Below are positions 28,484-37,441 of a stretch of 64,000 bases of DNA, in pieces. The position numbers and the translations under genes are program-made. The stretch covers positions 1-64,000 of the forward strand of contig NZ_JAHEBV010000009.1 of assembly GCF_024642085.1 (NCBI RefSeq), given 5' to 3'. The DNA comes from Novosphingobium sp. (GTDB lineage: Bacteria > Pseudomonadota > Alphaproteobacteria > Sphingomonadales > Sphingomonadaceae). The notes beneath the pieces are model-generated. The model did not search any database. It saw only the letters and a list, made by a program, of their open reading frames with translations, and had not been told where the DNA came from. The number at the start of each line of letters is the position of its first letter. Within the stretch, counting starts at the first letter, position 1.

Positions 28484-28798
28484 ATGATGCGTCCCCTGTT
28501 TTTGGTCACGGCAGCCACCCTCGCGGCGTGTTCGCCCAGCAAGCTGGCATATGGTCAGGTCAGGAGCGCCATGATCGACGCGGGGCTGTCCGAACCTAAC
28601 GCCGATTGCATGGCCACCCGGCTGACTGACCGGCTGACACTTGTTCAGTTGCAAAAGCTCAAACAGCTGAAGGGCGAGCGGCGCTCGCTCGCTGATTATG
28701 CGGCGGCGGTACGCCGGGTTGGCGATGCCGAAGCGGTGTCGGTCACGGCAAGTTCGGCATTCTTATGCGCCAGCGGTCTGGCTTCGGAACGGCGCTGA
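28484..28798 (+). CDS. Hypothetical lipoprotein
   Basis: A 104-residue protein with a short lipoprotein signal (MMRPLFLVTAATLAAC). The mature part contains GLSEPNADCMATRLTDRLTLVQLQKLKQL and a second cysteine near the end (SSAFLCASGL), suggesting one disulfide in the periplasm. I recall similar unnamed proteins in sphingomonads but no named domain. It lies 33 bases after pntB on the same strand and converges on the GMC oxidoreductase gene. Confidence 0.7.
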   Translation: MMRPLFLVTAATLAACSPSKLAYGQVRSAMIDAGLSEPNADCMATRLTDRLTLVQLQKLKQLKGERRSLADYAAAVRRVGDAEAVSVTASSAFLCASGLASERR

Positions 28799-28802
28799 CC
28801 GT

Positions 28803-30653
28803 TCAGACCGTTTCTCTGATTGTGGCGGAGGCATTGTCCGACAACCGCAAACCATGATCCGCCGCGATCATTTCTGCCGCGCGTTCGCCGATCATGATGC
28901 TGGGAGCGTTGGTGTTGCCGCTGGTGATTTCGGGAAAGACGCTGGCGTCGGCTACGCGCAGGTTGCTGACCCCGAACACGCGCAAATGCGGATCGACGAC
29001 GCTGCCAATCCGGCATGTGCACGACAGGTGGTAGATCGTCGTCGCGAAGTGCAGCGCGAAGTTTTCGAGCAGGGCATCGCTCGGCACGTCGCCCGGGCGA
29101 TGACCGTGCATTGCCGCCAGCTTGGGCGGAACGTACCACGGACCAAGCTTGTGCGGGCCCGGCCAGTTGGCGGCGATATCGAGTACTTTGCGGATGATCG
29201 CGACCATGACCTTGAGGTCATGGGGGTCGGCGAAATAGTTCATCTGGATTATCGGCGGTGTGGCCGGATCGGCGGTTTGCAAGATGATCTCGCCCTCGCT
29301 GCGCGGCACGCAATTGCTGGGCAGAAACGTGACGCGTTGCAGGGCCGGATCGAAAGCCGCGTCCGGATCGTCGAAATACTGGTCAAGGTCATAGAACAGC
29401 CGTTCACCCATGATGTCCGCGCCGTACAGCGCGGGGATGAAGCCGATCTGCGCATCGTGGGTGTGTTCATCACCCAGCCCAGTCGAAAAGAACGCCACAC
29501 CGTCATAAAGCGAAGATGAGACCAGACTGCTGCCGGTTTCCATCCATTCATCCAAACGGCGCTGAGATTCGGTCTTTAGCGCGGCAAGCTCAGGTGAAAG
29601 ATGTGCGTCCTCTGCCGGGTCGGCAGGTAACGATCCGCCTGGGCTGCGCAGTGCATCAGGCCCGACCGAAACACCGACCTCGGCAAGCGGTGTTCCGATC
29701 TTTTCTGCCTCAAAGATCATGCCGGTCAGCAGGTGGTCCTTAAGGTGCTTGCCCACGTGCGGCTGATCGAGCCGGCATGGGACGCCCGCTTCCTCCAGCT
29801 CGCGGCGCGGACCGATGCCCGACAGCATCAGCAGGTGCGGTGATCCGACGGCGCCAGCACTGAGGATCACTTCTCTAGTCGCCAGAACGATGTGGGTCTT
29901 TCCGGCAATGTCACGGTACTCCGCACCAGTTGCGGCAAGCGCGTTATCGAGCACGATGCGGGTAACCAGCGCATCGGTGATGATCGTCAGGTTAGGACGC
30001 AATTCGGCAGCATCTTCAAGATAGGCGTGAAAGGTGCTCGATCGTTTGCCCTTGCGGGTGTTGGTCTGGACTAACGAGGCAACGCCTGCCGGATTGAACC
30101 GGCCAGCGCCGTTATAATCTCCGCTCGGCAACCCGGAAGCGTTGGCGGCGCGGACGAAATCGCGCGCAGCCGGGATGACGGGGGAACGCACCGCGACCCC
30201 CACCGGGCCGTCGAACCCGCGCGCGTCCTGGTCGATTGCAATCTCGTTGCTGCGGACCAGCCCTTCCATGCGTTTGAAAGCGGGGAGGACATCGTCATGG
30301 CTCCAGCCGGCCGCTCCAAGGCGTTCCCAATTGTCGAAATCGCCGGGATGGCCGCGCACCCACACCATGTAGTTTATGCCTGACGAGCCGCCGAGCATCC
30401 GGCCGCGCGGCACCGGCATCCGTCGTCCGCGCAGGCCGCGCCCCGCCTTGCCGGGGTCGGCAGTGAACATCCAGTCGGTTTCGGGATCAAGCTGCAGGCT
30501 GCCGCAGGCGGCAGGCATCGACTCACGCTCCGGCGGGCGGCTGCCGGCTTCGATCAATGCAACCCGGACCGCAGGGTCTTCCGATAGCCGCGCGGCAATC
30601 ACGGCCCCGGCAGAACCGCCACCAACGATGATGAAATCAAAAGTATTGTCCAT
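28803..30653 (-). CDS. GMC family FAD oxidoreductase (choline dehydrogenase-like)
   Basis: A 616-residue flavoprotein. It has the dinucleotide motif DFIIVGGGSAGAVIAARLSED, the GMC signature PRGRMLGGSSGINYMVWVRG, and the second signature GAVGSPHLLMLSGIGP. The catalytic His is in IYHLSCTCRIGS and the Asn in SGNTNAPSIMIGERAA. It oxidises alcohols or choline-like substrates; the substrate is unknown. No signal peptide, so it is cytoplasmic. ATG 30653 with AAGGGA upstream is preferred over GTG 30677. It is divergent from the beta-helix/diheme cytochrome pair, with 165 bases between. Confidence 0.92.
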   Translation of the reverse strand: MDNTFDFIIVGGGSAGAVIAARLSEDPAVRVALIEAGSRPPERESMPAACGSLQLDPETDWMFTADPGKAGRGLRGRRMPVPRGRMLGGSSGINYMVWVRGHPGDFDNWERLGAAGWSHDDVLPAFKRMEGLVRSNEIAIDQDARGFDGPVGVAVRSPVIPAARDFVRAANASGLPSGDYNGAGRFNPAGVASLVQTNTRKGKRSSTFHAYLEDAAELRPNLTIITDALVTRIVLDNALAATGAEYRDIAGKTHIVLATREVILSAGAVGSPHLLMLSGIGPRRELEEAGVPCRLDQPHVGKHLKDHLLTGMIFEAEKIGTPLAEVGVSVGPDALRSPGGSLPADPAEDAHLSPELAALKTESQRRLDEWMETGSSLVSSSLYDGVAFFSTGLGDEHTHDAQIGFIPALYGADIMGERLFYDLDQYFDDPDAAFDPALQRVTFLPSNCVPRSEGEIILQTADPATPPIIQMNYFADPHDLKVMVAIIRKVLDIAANWPGPHKLGPWYVPPKLAAMHGHRPGDVPSDALLENFALHFATTIYHLSCTCRIGSVVDPHLRVFGVSNLRVADASVFPEITSGNTNAPSIMIGERAAEMIAADHGLRLSDNASATIRETV

Positions 30654-30818
30654 CGCGCCAATTCCCTTGAATTGCACCAGCCCGTTTCAGGCTTTCCGAT
30701 TGCGCGACTCCGATCCGTGCTGAGTTTTCTCCCTTTTAATGCTTCTGACAAGGCCATCGGTTGTGCCAAAAATAGAGCGCCATTGACTTGCACCGCTGTC
30801 AGCTAGACACTCCGGTCC

Positions 30819-32027
30819 ATGAGGATGCCCGCCACGTTATTCGCTGCGGTCTCGGCGCTTGCCCTGGCTGCCCCGCTCTATGCAAAAACGGTGCCTGTCC
30901 CTGCCGGAGAAGGCGCGCAGGCGCGGTTGCAGGAAGCGCTGATCCTGGCCGATGCGGGCGACGTGGTTCAACTGGGCGCAGGACGCTTTGCGTTGACCGA
31001 TGGGTTGTCGCTTGATGCCAAGGGCGTGACACTGCGCGGTATGGGCATGGATGCGACCGTGCTCGATTTTTCGGGCCAGCAGGGTGCGGGCGAGGGGCTG
31101 CTCGTTACCTCGGACGACGTCACCCTGCGCGATTTCGCCATCGAGAACACCAAAGGCGACGGGATCAAGAGCAAGGGCGCTGACAACATTGTCTATTACC
31201 GCCTTCGGGTGACCTGGACCGGGGGACCCAAGGAAACCAATGGCGCCTACGGCCTCTACCCGGTCGAGAGTACCGGCGTATTGATCGACGGATGCAAGGT
31301 GTCGGGCGCGTCGGATGCCGGTATCTATGTCGGCCAGTCCAAGGCGATCACGGTCCGCTACAATTATGTGGAAAGCAACGTTGCCGGGATCGAGATCGAG
31401 AACAGCCGCGATGCGCTGGTTTCCGGAAATCTGGTGACGCGCAACACCGGCGGGATTCTGGTGTTCGATCTGCCGAGCCTGCCCGTGATGGGCGGCGGCA
31501 ACACGCTGATCGAAGGTAATATGGTGGTCGGCAACGATACACCCAACTTTGCGCCCAAGGGAAACATCGTGGCTGGCGTTCCGCGTGGGACAGGGGTGAT
31601 GGTCATGGCCAATGACCACGTGGCAATCAGAGGCAACACACTGGTCGACAATCCCACCGCCCAGATGCTGATCGTGGCCTATCCCAATGCCTTCACCGAT
31701 CCGCGCTACAATCCTTTTCCGCGCCAGATCGCGATTGGCGCCAACCGCATCGTAGGCGGCGGCGATGATCCGCAGATTCCCGGCGGAGACCAATTGAAGG
31801 CGGCATTTGGCGGAGCTTTGCCGGCGCTGGTATGGGATGGGCTGGGCGGCAAGGATGCGCTGACCGTTGAGGCAAAGCTGGCCGGACTATCGCTCAACCT
31901 GCCGCAGCAGGGGGCTGCGGCGACTGCAGCGCGGCCCGAGGGCATGGCATTCGCACCGATGCCCGTCATGGCCCTGCCAGGGCCAGTCGGCGCACCCGCT
32001 GCACTGGATGCCCGCGCCAGGCCATGA
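30819..32027 (+). CDS. Secreted parallel beta-helix protein
   Basis: A 402-residue protein with a Sec signal (AAVSALALAAPLYA). A right-handed parallel beta-helix follows, from about residue 40 to 320, with short repeats such as VTLRDFAIENTKGDGI, GVLIDGCKVSGASDAGIYV, ITVRYNYVESNVAGIEI and HVAIRGNTLVDN. This matches the TIGR03805-type beta-helix family, which as I recall occurs next to a partner cytochrome-like protein (TIGR03806), exactly as here. Role unknown; some beta-helix proteins act on polysaccharides, but no catalytic set is recognised. The stop overlaps the next start by ATGA. Confidence 0.85.
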   Translation: MRMPATLFAAVSALALAAPLYAKTVPVPAGEGAQARLQEALILADAGDVVQLGAGRFALTDGLSLDAKGVTLRGMGMDATVLDFSGQQGAGEGLLVTSDDVTLRDFAIENTKGDGIKSKGADNIVYYRLRVTWTGGPKETNGAYGLYPVESTGVLIDGCKVSGASDAGIYVGQSKAITVRYNYVESNVAGIEIENSRDALVSGNLVTRNTGGILVFDLPSLPVMGGGNTLIEGNMVVGNDTPNFAPKGNIVAGVPRGTGVMVMANDHVAIRGNTLVDNPTAQMLIVAYPNAFTDPRYNPFPRQIAIGANRIVGGGDDPQIPGGDQLKAAFGGALPALVWDGLGGKDALTVEAKLAGLSLNLPQQGAAATAARPEGMAFAPMPVMALPGPVGAPAALDARARP

Positions 32028-33016
32028 GGCTGTTACTCGCCGCTTTCCTGACTTTGACGGCGGCCTGTACGGCCAAGGCGGCCTTGCACAAGACGTCCGT
32101 GGTAAACGATATGGCTGTCACCGCCGCTGCCTTTCCACAGACGTTGAGCGAATATGGCTTCTTCACCGATAACGCGGCGCAGCATCCCGCGTGGGGCGTA
32201 ACGCCATATCGCCTCAACACGCCGCTGTGGTCGGACGGGACCGAAAAGCTGCGCTTTGTGTACCTGCCCGCAGGGTCCAAGGCCAATGCGCAAGGTGATG
32301 GTTTGCTTGACCTTCCGGTCGGGGCGGCGTTGATCAAGACCTTTAAGATGCAGGGCAGGCTGATCGAAACGCGGGTCCTGCTGCACCGGGCCGGGGGCTG
32401 GACGGCGCTTCCCTACGTCTGGAACGCTCAGCAGACCGAGGCGCAGCTGGCGCTGGCGGGCACGCGGATCAATCTGGTCACGCCGCTGGGGCAAGCCATT
32501 TCGTATGCCGTGCCCAATAAAAACCAGTGCAAGGAATGCCACGCAACAGCAGGGGTTTTAACGCCGATTGGGCCCAAGGCGCGTAACCTCAGTACCGCCT
32601 GGCTTGCTGACATGCATGCGGCGGGACGGCTCGACGCTGTGCCTGCCGCCGGGCGGCGCATACCGCTGTGGGAAGACCGTGCGAAGGTGCCCGTGGCGGA
32701 TACGGCGCGGGGCTGGCTTGATGTCAACTGTGCGCATTGCCACAAACCCGGCGGCGCGGCATCCAACTCCGGCCTGTACTTGGGCTGGGAAGTAGCAGAC
32801 CCCGCCGCGCTTGGGGTTGGCAAGCGGCCGGTCGCAGCCGGACGCGGTGCGGGCGATCTTGCCTTTGGCGTAGTTCCAGGTGACCCCGATCATTCAATCC
32901 TGGTTTTCCGCATGGCCAGTCTGGAAGGCGGCGTAGCCATGCCGGAACTGGGACGTGCTACCGTCGATCCTGATGGTCTGGCGGCAGTCCGCGCGTGGAT
33001 AACGGCCATGCGGTAA
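32024..33016 (+). CDS. Diheme c-type cytochrome-like protein (SO2930/HNE_0200 family)
   Basis: A 330-residue exported protein with a signal (LLLAAFLTLTAACTAKA, possibly a lipobox TAAC). It has two heme c motifs, CKECH near residue 170 and CAHCH near residue 240. The N-terminal domain has LNTPLWSDGTEKLRFVYLP and a beta-rich body. It fits the SO2930-type diheme family that pairs with beta-helix proteins. Heme attachment implies periplasmic electron transfer, perhaps from oxidation of a substrate bound by the partner. Translation is coupled to the beta-helix gene by ATGA overlap. Confidence 0.85.
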   Translation: MRLLLAAFLTLTAACTAKAALHKTSVVNDMAVTAAAFPQTLSEYGFFTDNAAQHPAWGVTPYRLNTPLWSDGTEKLRFVYLPAGSKANAQGDGLLDLPVGAALIKTFKMQGRLIETRVLLHRAGGWTALPYVWNAQQTEAQLALAGTRINLVTPLGQAISYAVPNKNQCKECHATAGVLTPIGPKARNLSTAWLADMHAAGRLDAVPAAGRRIPLWEDRAKVPVADTARGWLDVNCAHCHKPGGAASNSGLYLGWEVADPAALGVGKRPVAAGRGAGDLAFGVVPGDPDHSILVFRMASLEGGVAMPELGRATVDPDGLAAVRAWITAMR

Positions 33017-33090
33017 TCGCGCCGCTGGACCTTTTTGCTGCACTTGCGTAACTGACGCTTGCGAAGCAGGGGTTTCCCGGGAGTTTTCTT

Positions 33091-33786
33091 TTGCGCAAAT
33101 TTGGCCTGATCGGCGGCATGTCCTGGCTGTCGACCCGCACCTATTACGATCACATCAACAAGCTGGTGCAAGCCCGTGCTGGCTTCCCGGCCAGTGCGCC
33201 GCTGCTTATCGAAAGCCTGGACTTTGCGCCATTGGCCCGCTTGTCGACTGCTGCAGAATGGGCGCGCGCGGCCAAGATCCTGGCTGCTTCAGCCAAGCGG
33301 CTGGAAAAAGCGGGTGCGACCGCGCTGCTGATCGGTGCAAATTCGATGCACAAGGTTTACGATGAAGTGGCCGGCGCGGTATCGGTCCCGGTGATACATA
33401 TCGCCGAATGCGTGGCTGACCGGATGGCGCAGGCCGGGGTGCGAAAGGCCGCCGTGATCGGAACCCGAAACGTGATGCTGGAAAGCTTTTACCGTCAAAA
33501 GCTGATCGCCCGCGATATCGAACTGCTGCCGCCCGAGATGGCCTTCGTCGATACTCTGGATCGGATTATTTACGACGAACTGCTGAAGGGCAAAGCAAGC
33601 CGTCAGGCCGAACGCGAGCTTAAGACAATCATCACCAACTTGGCGCAAGACGGCGCGCAGGCGGTGGCGCTGGGCTGTACAGAGCTTGAAATGGTGGTCG
33701 ACGTCGATGCCAATGTGCTGCCAATCTATGATTGCACCCGGATTCATGCCGAAGCGGCAGTCGAATGGATCATGGGCGGGGAGTGA
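33091..33786 (+). CDS. Aspartate/glutamate racemase family protein, altered active site
   Basis: A 231-residue protein starting FGLIGGMSWLSTRTYYDHIN, like YgeA of E. coli. The second catalytic cysteine is kept (ALGCTELEM). The first catalytic position, Cys or Thr in CTNTMHKV of YgeA-type enzymes, is Ala here (GANSMHKV). A true two-base racemase is therefore doubtful; a different reaction or a non-catalytic role is possible. TTG 33091 is the start, with GGGAG seven bases upstream. The stop overlaps the GTG start of the dGTPase-like gene. Confidence 0.83.
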   Translation: MRKFGLIGGMSWLSTRTYYDHINKLVQARAGFPASAPLLIESLDFAPLARLSTAAEWARAAKILAASAKRLEKAGATALLIGANSMHKVYDEVAGAVSVPVIHIAECVADRMAQAGVRKAAVIGTRNVMLESFYRQKLIARDIELLPPEMAFVDTLDRIIYDELLKGKASRQAERELKTIITNLAQDGAQAVALGCTELEMVVDVDANVLPIYDCTRIHAEAAVEWIMGGE

Positions 33787-34946
33787 ACAGCCCTGCACCC
33801 TATGCAAGTGATCCTGCGACTAGCCGCGGGCGCGAGTTTCCTCTGGAAGCGGCGCTGGCTCGCGGACCGCGCAGCGCCTTTCAGCGCGATCGCGACCGGA
33901 TTGTCCATTCGATCAGTTTTCGCCGCCTGCGCCACAAAACCCAGGTTTTTATTGCGCCCGACGGAGACCACTACCGCGTCCGGCTGACGCACAGCCTGGA
34001 AGTGGCCCAGATTGGCCGGGTCATTGCCCGCGCGCTGGGGCTGGATGAGGATCTGACCGAGGCGCTGTGCCTGGCCCATGATATTGGCCACCCGCCGTTC
34101 GGACATGCCGGCGAAGATGCGCTTGATGCGGCCCTGCAGACGCGCGGCGGATTTGATCACAATGAACATTCGCTGCGCACGCTAATGCGGCTCGACAGCC
34201 CTTACATCGAACATGACGGCCTAAACCTGTCGTGGGAAGTGCTGGAAGGTCTGGCCAAGCACAACGGCCCTGTCGGCATGGTGGGCTGGGCGCTGGAAGA
34301 ACTTGACGCCGCTTTTCCGCTGTCGCTTACATCCTGGCCCTCGCTTGAGGCCCAGGTTGCTGCGCTGGCCGATGACATCGCTTATGATAACCACGATATC
34401 GACGATGGACTGCGGGCCGGGTTCCTGAGCCTTGACGAACTGCTGACGCTGCCCTTCGTGGCTGATCAATGGCGCGCGATTGAAGCGAAATTTCCTGATG
34501 CACCGCGTGACCGCAAGCTGCGCGAACTGGTCCGCAGCCAGATCGGGCTGATGGTCAATGATGTGATCGGCGAAACTGCGGCGCGTGCGCAAGGCATGAC
34601 CAGCGTTCAGGACGTCCGCGGGGCCGATCGGGCAACGTCCGCCTTCTCCAGCGCTCTCGCAGACGAAGAACGTGCGCTTAAACGTTTCATGTATGAAAAA
34701 CTTTACCACCACCCCCAGCAGATGCACACCGCTGAGCGTGCGAGGCAGGTAACCGCCGGGCTCTACGCGGCCTATTCGCAAGATCCCGAACTGATGGCAG
34801 AAAGCTGGGAATGCTGTCTTCCGCAGAACGAGCCCCAAGCCAGCCGCCATATTGCGGACTATATTGCGGGAATGACCGACCGGTTTGCGATTTTCGAATA
34901 TGCGCGGATCTTCGGTAAGACACCGGAAGGGCTGAGCAATGTCTAA
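33783..34946 (+). CDS. dgt: Deoxyguanosinetriphosphate triphosphohydrolase-like protein
   Basis: A 387-residue HD-domain dNTPase that cleaves dNTPs to deoxynucleosides and triphosphate. The HD site is RLTHSLEVAQIGR followed by CLAHDIGHPPFGHAGEDAL, with later metal or substrate ligands in GGFDHNEHSLR and DDIAYDNHDIDDGL. Length fits the type 2 dGTPase-like subgroup of alphaproteobacteria. GTG 33783 overlaps the racemase stop (GTGA); the upstream part of the track ORF is racemase sequence in another frame. The stop is overlapped by the next gene by 8 bases. Confidence 0.92.
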   Translation: MNSPAPYASDPATSRGREFPLEAALARGPRSAFQRDRDRIVHSISFRRLRHKTQVFIAPDGDHYRVRLTHSLEVAQIGRVIARALGLDEDLTEALCLAHDIGHPPFGHAGEDALDAALQTRGGFDHNEHSLRTLMRLDSPYIEHDGLNLSWEVLEGLAKHNGPVGMVGWALEELDAAFPLSLTSWPSLEAQVAALADDIAYDNHDIDDGLRAGFLSLDELLTLPFVADQWRAIEAKFPDAPRDRKLRELVRSQIGLMVNDVIGETAARAQGMTSVQDVRGADRATSAFSSALADEERALKRFMYEKLYHHPQQMHTAERARQVTAGLYAAYSQDPELMAESWECCLPQNEPQASRHIADYIAGMTDRFAIFEYARIFGKTPEGLSNV

Positions 34947-35619
34947 GCCGGTCCGCATCGCTTTGGTCGGCGCGACTGGCCTCATCGGACAAAGCTTGAT
35001 CCGGACTGCCGTCAATCGCAGCGATGTACGTATTGTCGCTATCGCCCGGCGCGAAGTTCCGCTTCCGCCCGGCGCACGAATGGAAGTGCTGGTGGCCCAG
35101 CCTGAAGGCTGGGACGATGCCATTGCTGCCGCCAATGCCGATGTGCTGGTCTGCGCCTTAGGAACCACGATCAGGCAAGTTGGCGGAGATCAGGCAGCGT
35201 TCCGGGCGGTTGATCAGGGCCTGGTCCTGGCAGTCGCCCGCGCCGCCAAGGCTGCGCATGTGCGGCAGATGATCGTCATATCCTCGATCGGGGCGGACAT
35301 GGCGGCGAAAAACTTTTATTTGCGGGTCAAAGGCGAGGTGGAGCAGGCTTTGGCCAAAATCGGGATCACCCGGCTTGATATTGTCCGTCCCGGGCTCCTG
35401 CGCGGCGCGCGCGGTGAACGGAGGATTGGCGAGAGGTTGGCGATGATTGTCAGCCCGCTGACCGATCTGCTTTTGCACGGGGGTTTTCGCAAATATCGTT
35501 CAGTAAAGGCCGCCACGGTCGCGCGGGCCATTATCGGCCTTGCAAAGGAAAAGCCTGCGGGGCGGTTTGTTTATGAACACGATGCCATTCTGCGTGCAGC
35601 CCGCAAGGCCGGGGACTGA
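34939..35619 (+). CDS. NAD(P)-binding oxidoreductase, atypical SDR (TIP30-like)
   Basis: A 226-residue Rossmann protein with the cofactor motif VGATGLIGQSLI near residue 10. A second strand ends in IARRE, and ISSIGADM plus FYLRVKGEVEQAL form an atypical SDR active region with the Y-x-x-x-K pattern shifted (YLRVK). It resembles HTATIP2/TIP30-like NAD(P)H-binding proteins. Substrate unknown. It is coupled to dgt by an 8-base overlap and is the last gene before the glycine riboswitch. Confidence 0.85.
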   Translation: MSKPVRIALVGATGLIGQSLIRTAVNRSDVRIVAIARREVPLPPGARMEVLVAQPEGWDDAIAAANADVLVCALGTTIRQVGGDQAAFRAVDQGLVLAVARAAKAAHVRQMIVISSIGADMAAKNFYLRVKGEVEQALAKIGITRLDIVRPGLLRGARGERRIGERLAMIVSPLTDLLLHGGFRKYRSVKAATVARAIIGLAKEKPAGRFVYEHDAILRAARKAGD

Positions 35620-35680
35620 AATGGCTTGCGGCGTTGACTTCGCAAGTGCGAAACGGCATCGCCCACCCAGTCGCTGATCG

Positions 35681-35901
35681 CGCGGGAGAGTTCTGGTGAT
35701 TCGTTCACCGGACGCCGAAGGAGCAACCGCCCCGGAATCTCTCAGGCCAACGGACCGCGTGGATCGTTAGCGATGCTCTGGAAAGTGTTCCTAGTCCTTC
35801 GGGGCCGGGGGCCGCCGAAGGGGTAACCGGGCCGTTCGCGGATCGGGAAAGCTCTCAGGTTTCCGTGACAGAGGGGGCACAGATGGTTTGTCCTGCTGTG
35901 C
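35681..35901 (+). promoter_or_regulatory. Tandem glycine riboswitch controlling the gcv operon
   Basis: Two glycine aptamers in series. Aptamer 1 (about 35681-35759) has GGGAGAG, CGCCGAAGGAGCAA and ATCTCTCAGGCCAA with closing arms cgcg/cgcg. Aptamer 2 (about 35774-35876) has GCTCTGGAAAG, GCCGCCGAAGGGGTAA and AGCTCTCAGGTTTCCGTGACAGAGG. A hairpin (GCACAG 35877-35882 with CTGTGC 35896-35901) lies directly against the GGAAGG ribosome site, so it is the likely expression platform, acting on translation. A possible -35 TTGACT is at 35634. Glycine binding is known to turn on gcv genes. Confidence 0.95.
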
Positions 35902-35916
35902 GGAAGGTATCCTCTC

Positions 35917-37053
35917 GTGTCCGATGTAATCCCCGACGATGATGGCGCTGAGCCGATTGATACCATGATGCTGCCGCTTGACGCGTGGCACCGTGAACGC
36001 GGCGGCCGGATGGTGGAGTTTGCCGGGTACTGGATGCCGGTCCAATACGAAGGTATACTGGCCGAACACCTGTGGACGCGCGAAAGCGCCGGGCTGTTCG
36101 ATGTCAGCCACATGGGCCAGCTCTATATTGCAGGCGAAGGCGTTGAGGCAGCGCTGGAAGCGGTCTTGCCGATCGATTTGGCGACGCTCAAACCTTACGG
36201 CCCGCGCTATTCGCTGCTGCTGGACGAGAACGGCGGTATTCTGGACGATCTGATGGTTACGCGCTGGAACACAGGTTTCTACCTGGTGGTCAACGGAGCG
36301 ACCAAATGGGATGATATTGCCCATCTTCGCGAAGGCCTGCCCGATGAAGTGACGATTTCCCATCTCGACGATAGTGCACTGCTGGCGCTCCAGGGTCCAA
36401 AGTCATTTACCGCGCTGGAACGCGTTGTAACCGGAAAGTACCCGCTATCTGGCCTGACCTTTATGAAGGGTGGCCAATTCAAGATTGCCGGAATTGACGC
36501 CTGGATCAGCCGTTCAGGCTACACGGGCGAGGACGGCTTCGAGATTTCGATCCCGGCCGAGAATGCAGCGCAGATTGCGGATCTGATCTGCCAACAGCCC
36601 GAGGTTAAGCCGATCGGTCTTGGCGCGCGTGACAGTTTGCGGCTGGAAGCCGGACTGCCATTGTATGGCCATGACCTTTCGCCTGATACCAGCCCGGTCG
36701 AGGCTGATCTGCTGTTTGCGATCAATAAACGGCGGCGCATTGAAGGCGGGTTTCCCGGTGCCCACCGCATCATGGGCGAGCTGGCCAGTGGCACACCGCG
36801 CAAGCGCGTAGGCTTGGCGCTGGATGGGCGGCAGGCTGCCCGTGAAGGGGCAGAGGTTTACAAGGAAGACAAGAAGGTTGGTATTCTGACCTCGGGCGGT
36901 TTCTCCCCCACGCTCGGCCATCCAATCGCGATGGCCTATGTCGATGCGGCCCATGCAGCATCCGGCACCATTCTTACCATCGACATTCGCGGAAAGCGCC
37001 TGCCTGCCGGTGTGGTGCCGATGCCATTCGTCCCCCACCGCTATCACCGCTGA
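35917..37053 (+). CDS. gcvT: Glycine cleavage system aminomethyltransferase (T protein)
   Basis: A 378-residue THF-dependent T protein. It takes the aminomethyl group from lipoyl-GcvH and releases ammonia and methylene-THF. Motifs are GRMVEFAGYWMPVQYEG, GLFDVSHMGQ, the folate-site region DDLMVTRW, GYTGEDGFEI and GARDSLRLEAGLPLYGHD. The start is GTG 35917, nine bases after GGAAGG, directly downstream of the riboswitch hairpin. It has a short acidic N-terminal extension (MSDVIPDDDGAEP). It is the first gene of the complete gcvT-gcvH-gcvPA-gcvPB operon. Confidence 0.96.
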   Translation: MSDVIPDDDGAEPIDTMMLPLDAWHRERGGRMVEFAGYWMPVQYEGILAEHLWTRESAGLFDVSHMGQLYIAGEGVEAALEAVLPIDLATLKPYGPRYSLLLDENGGILDDLMVTRWNTGFYLVVNGATKWDDIAHLREGLPDEVTISHLDDSALLALQGPKSFTALERVVTGKYPLSGLTFMKGGQFKIAGIDAWISRSGYTGEDGFEISIPAENAAQIADLICQQPEVKPIGLGARDSLRLEAGLPLYGHDLSPDTSPVEADLLFAINKRRRIEGGFPGAHRIMGELASGTPRKRVGLALDGRQAAREGAEVYKEDKKVGILTSGGFSPTLGHPIAMAYVDAAHAASGTILTIDIRGKRLPAGVVPMPFVPHRYHR

Positions 37054-37063
37054 GGAGCCAGAC

Positions 37064-37435
37064 ATGCCCCGCTACTTTACCAAAGACCATGAATGGATCG
37101 ACGTTGACGGGGGCACCGGCACCGTCGGAATCACGGACTATGCCCAGGGCCAGCTTGGTGACATCACATATGTTGATCTGCCCGCTTCGGGATCGGCTGT
37201 AAAAAAGGGCGATGCTCCCTGCGTGGTGGACAGCGTCAAAGCGGCCAGTGATGTCTATGCGCCTGTCAGCGGCACGGTCAGTGAAGCCAACGCTGCACTG
37301 GAAGGTGAACCCGAACTGGTCAACACGGATCCCGAGGCTGGCGGCTGGCTATTCCGCGTAATGTTGAGCGATGCAGGCGAGCTGGAAGGCCTGATGGATC
37401 AGGCGGCCTACGACGCCTACATAGCGGGGCTGTAG
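37064..37435 (+). CDS. gcvH: Glycine cleavage system H protein
   Basis: The 123-residue lipoyl carrier that shuttles the aminomethyl intermediate between P, T and L proteins. The lipoylation site is the Lys in VVDSVKAASDVYAPVSG near residue 60, and the fold signature GITDYAQGQLGDITYVDLP is complete. ATG 37064 has GAGGAG seven bases upstream and lies 10 bases after gcvT; the longer track ORF overlaps gcvT out of frame. Lipoylation enzymes and the L protein are encoded elsewhere. Confidence 0.97.
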   Translation: MPRYFTKDHEWIDVDGGTGTVGITDYAQGQLGDITYVDLPASGSAVKKGDAPCVVDSVKAASDVYAPVSGTVSEANAALEGEPELVNTDPEAGGWLFRVMLSDAGELEGLMDQAAYDAYIAGL

Positions 37436-37441
37436 GATCAG

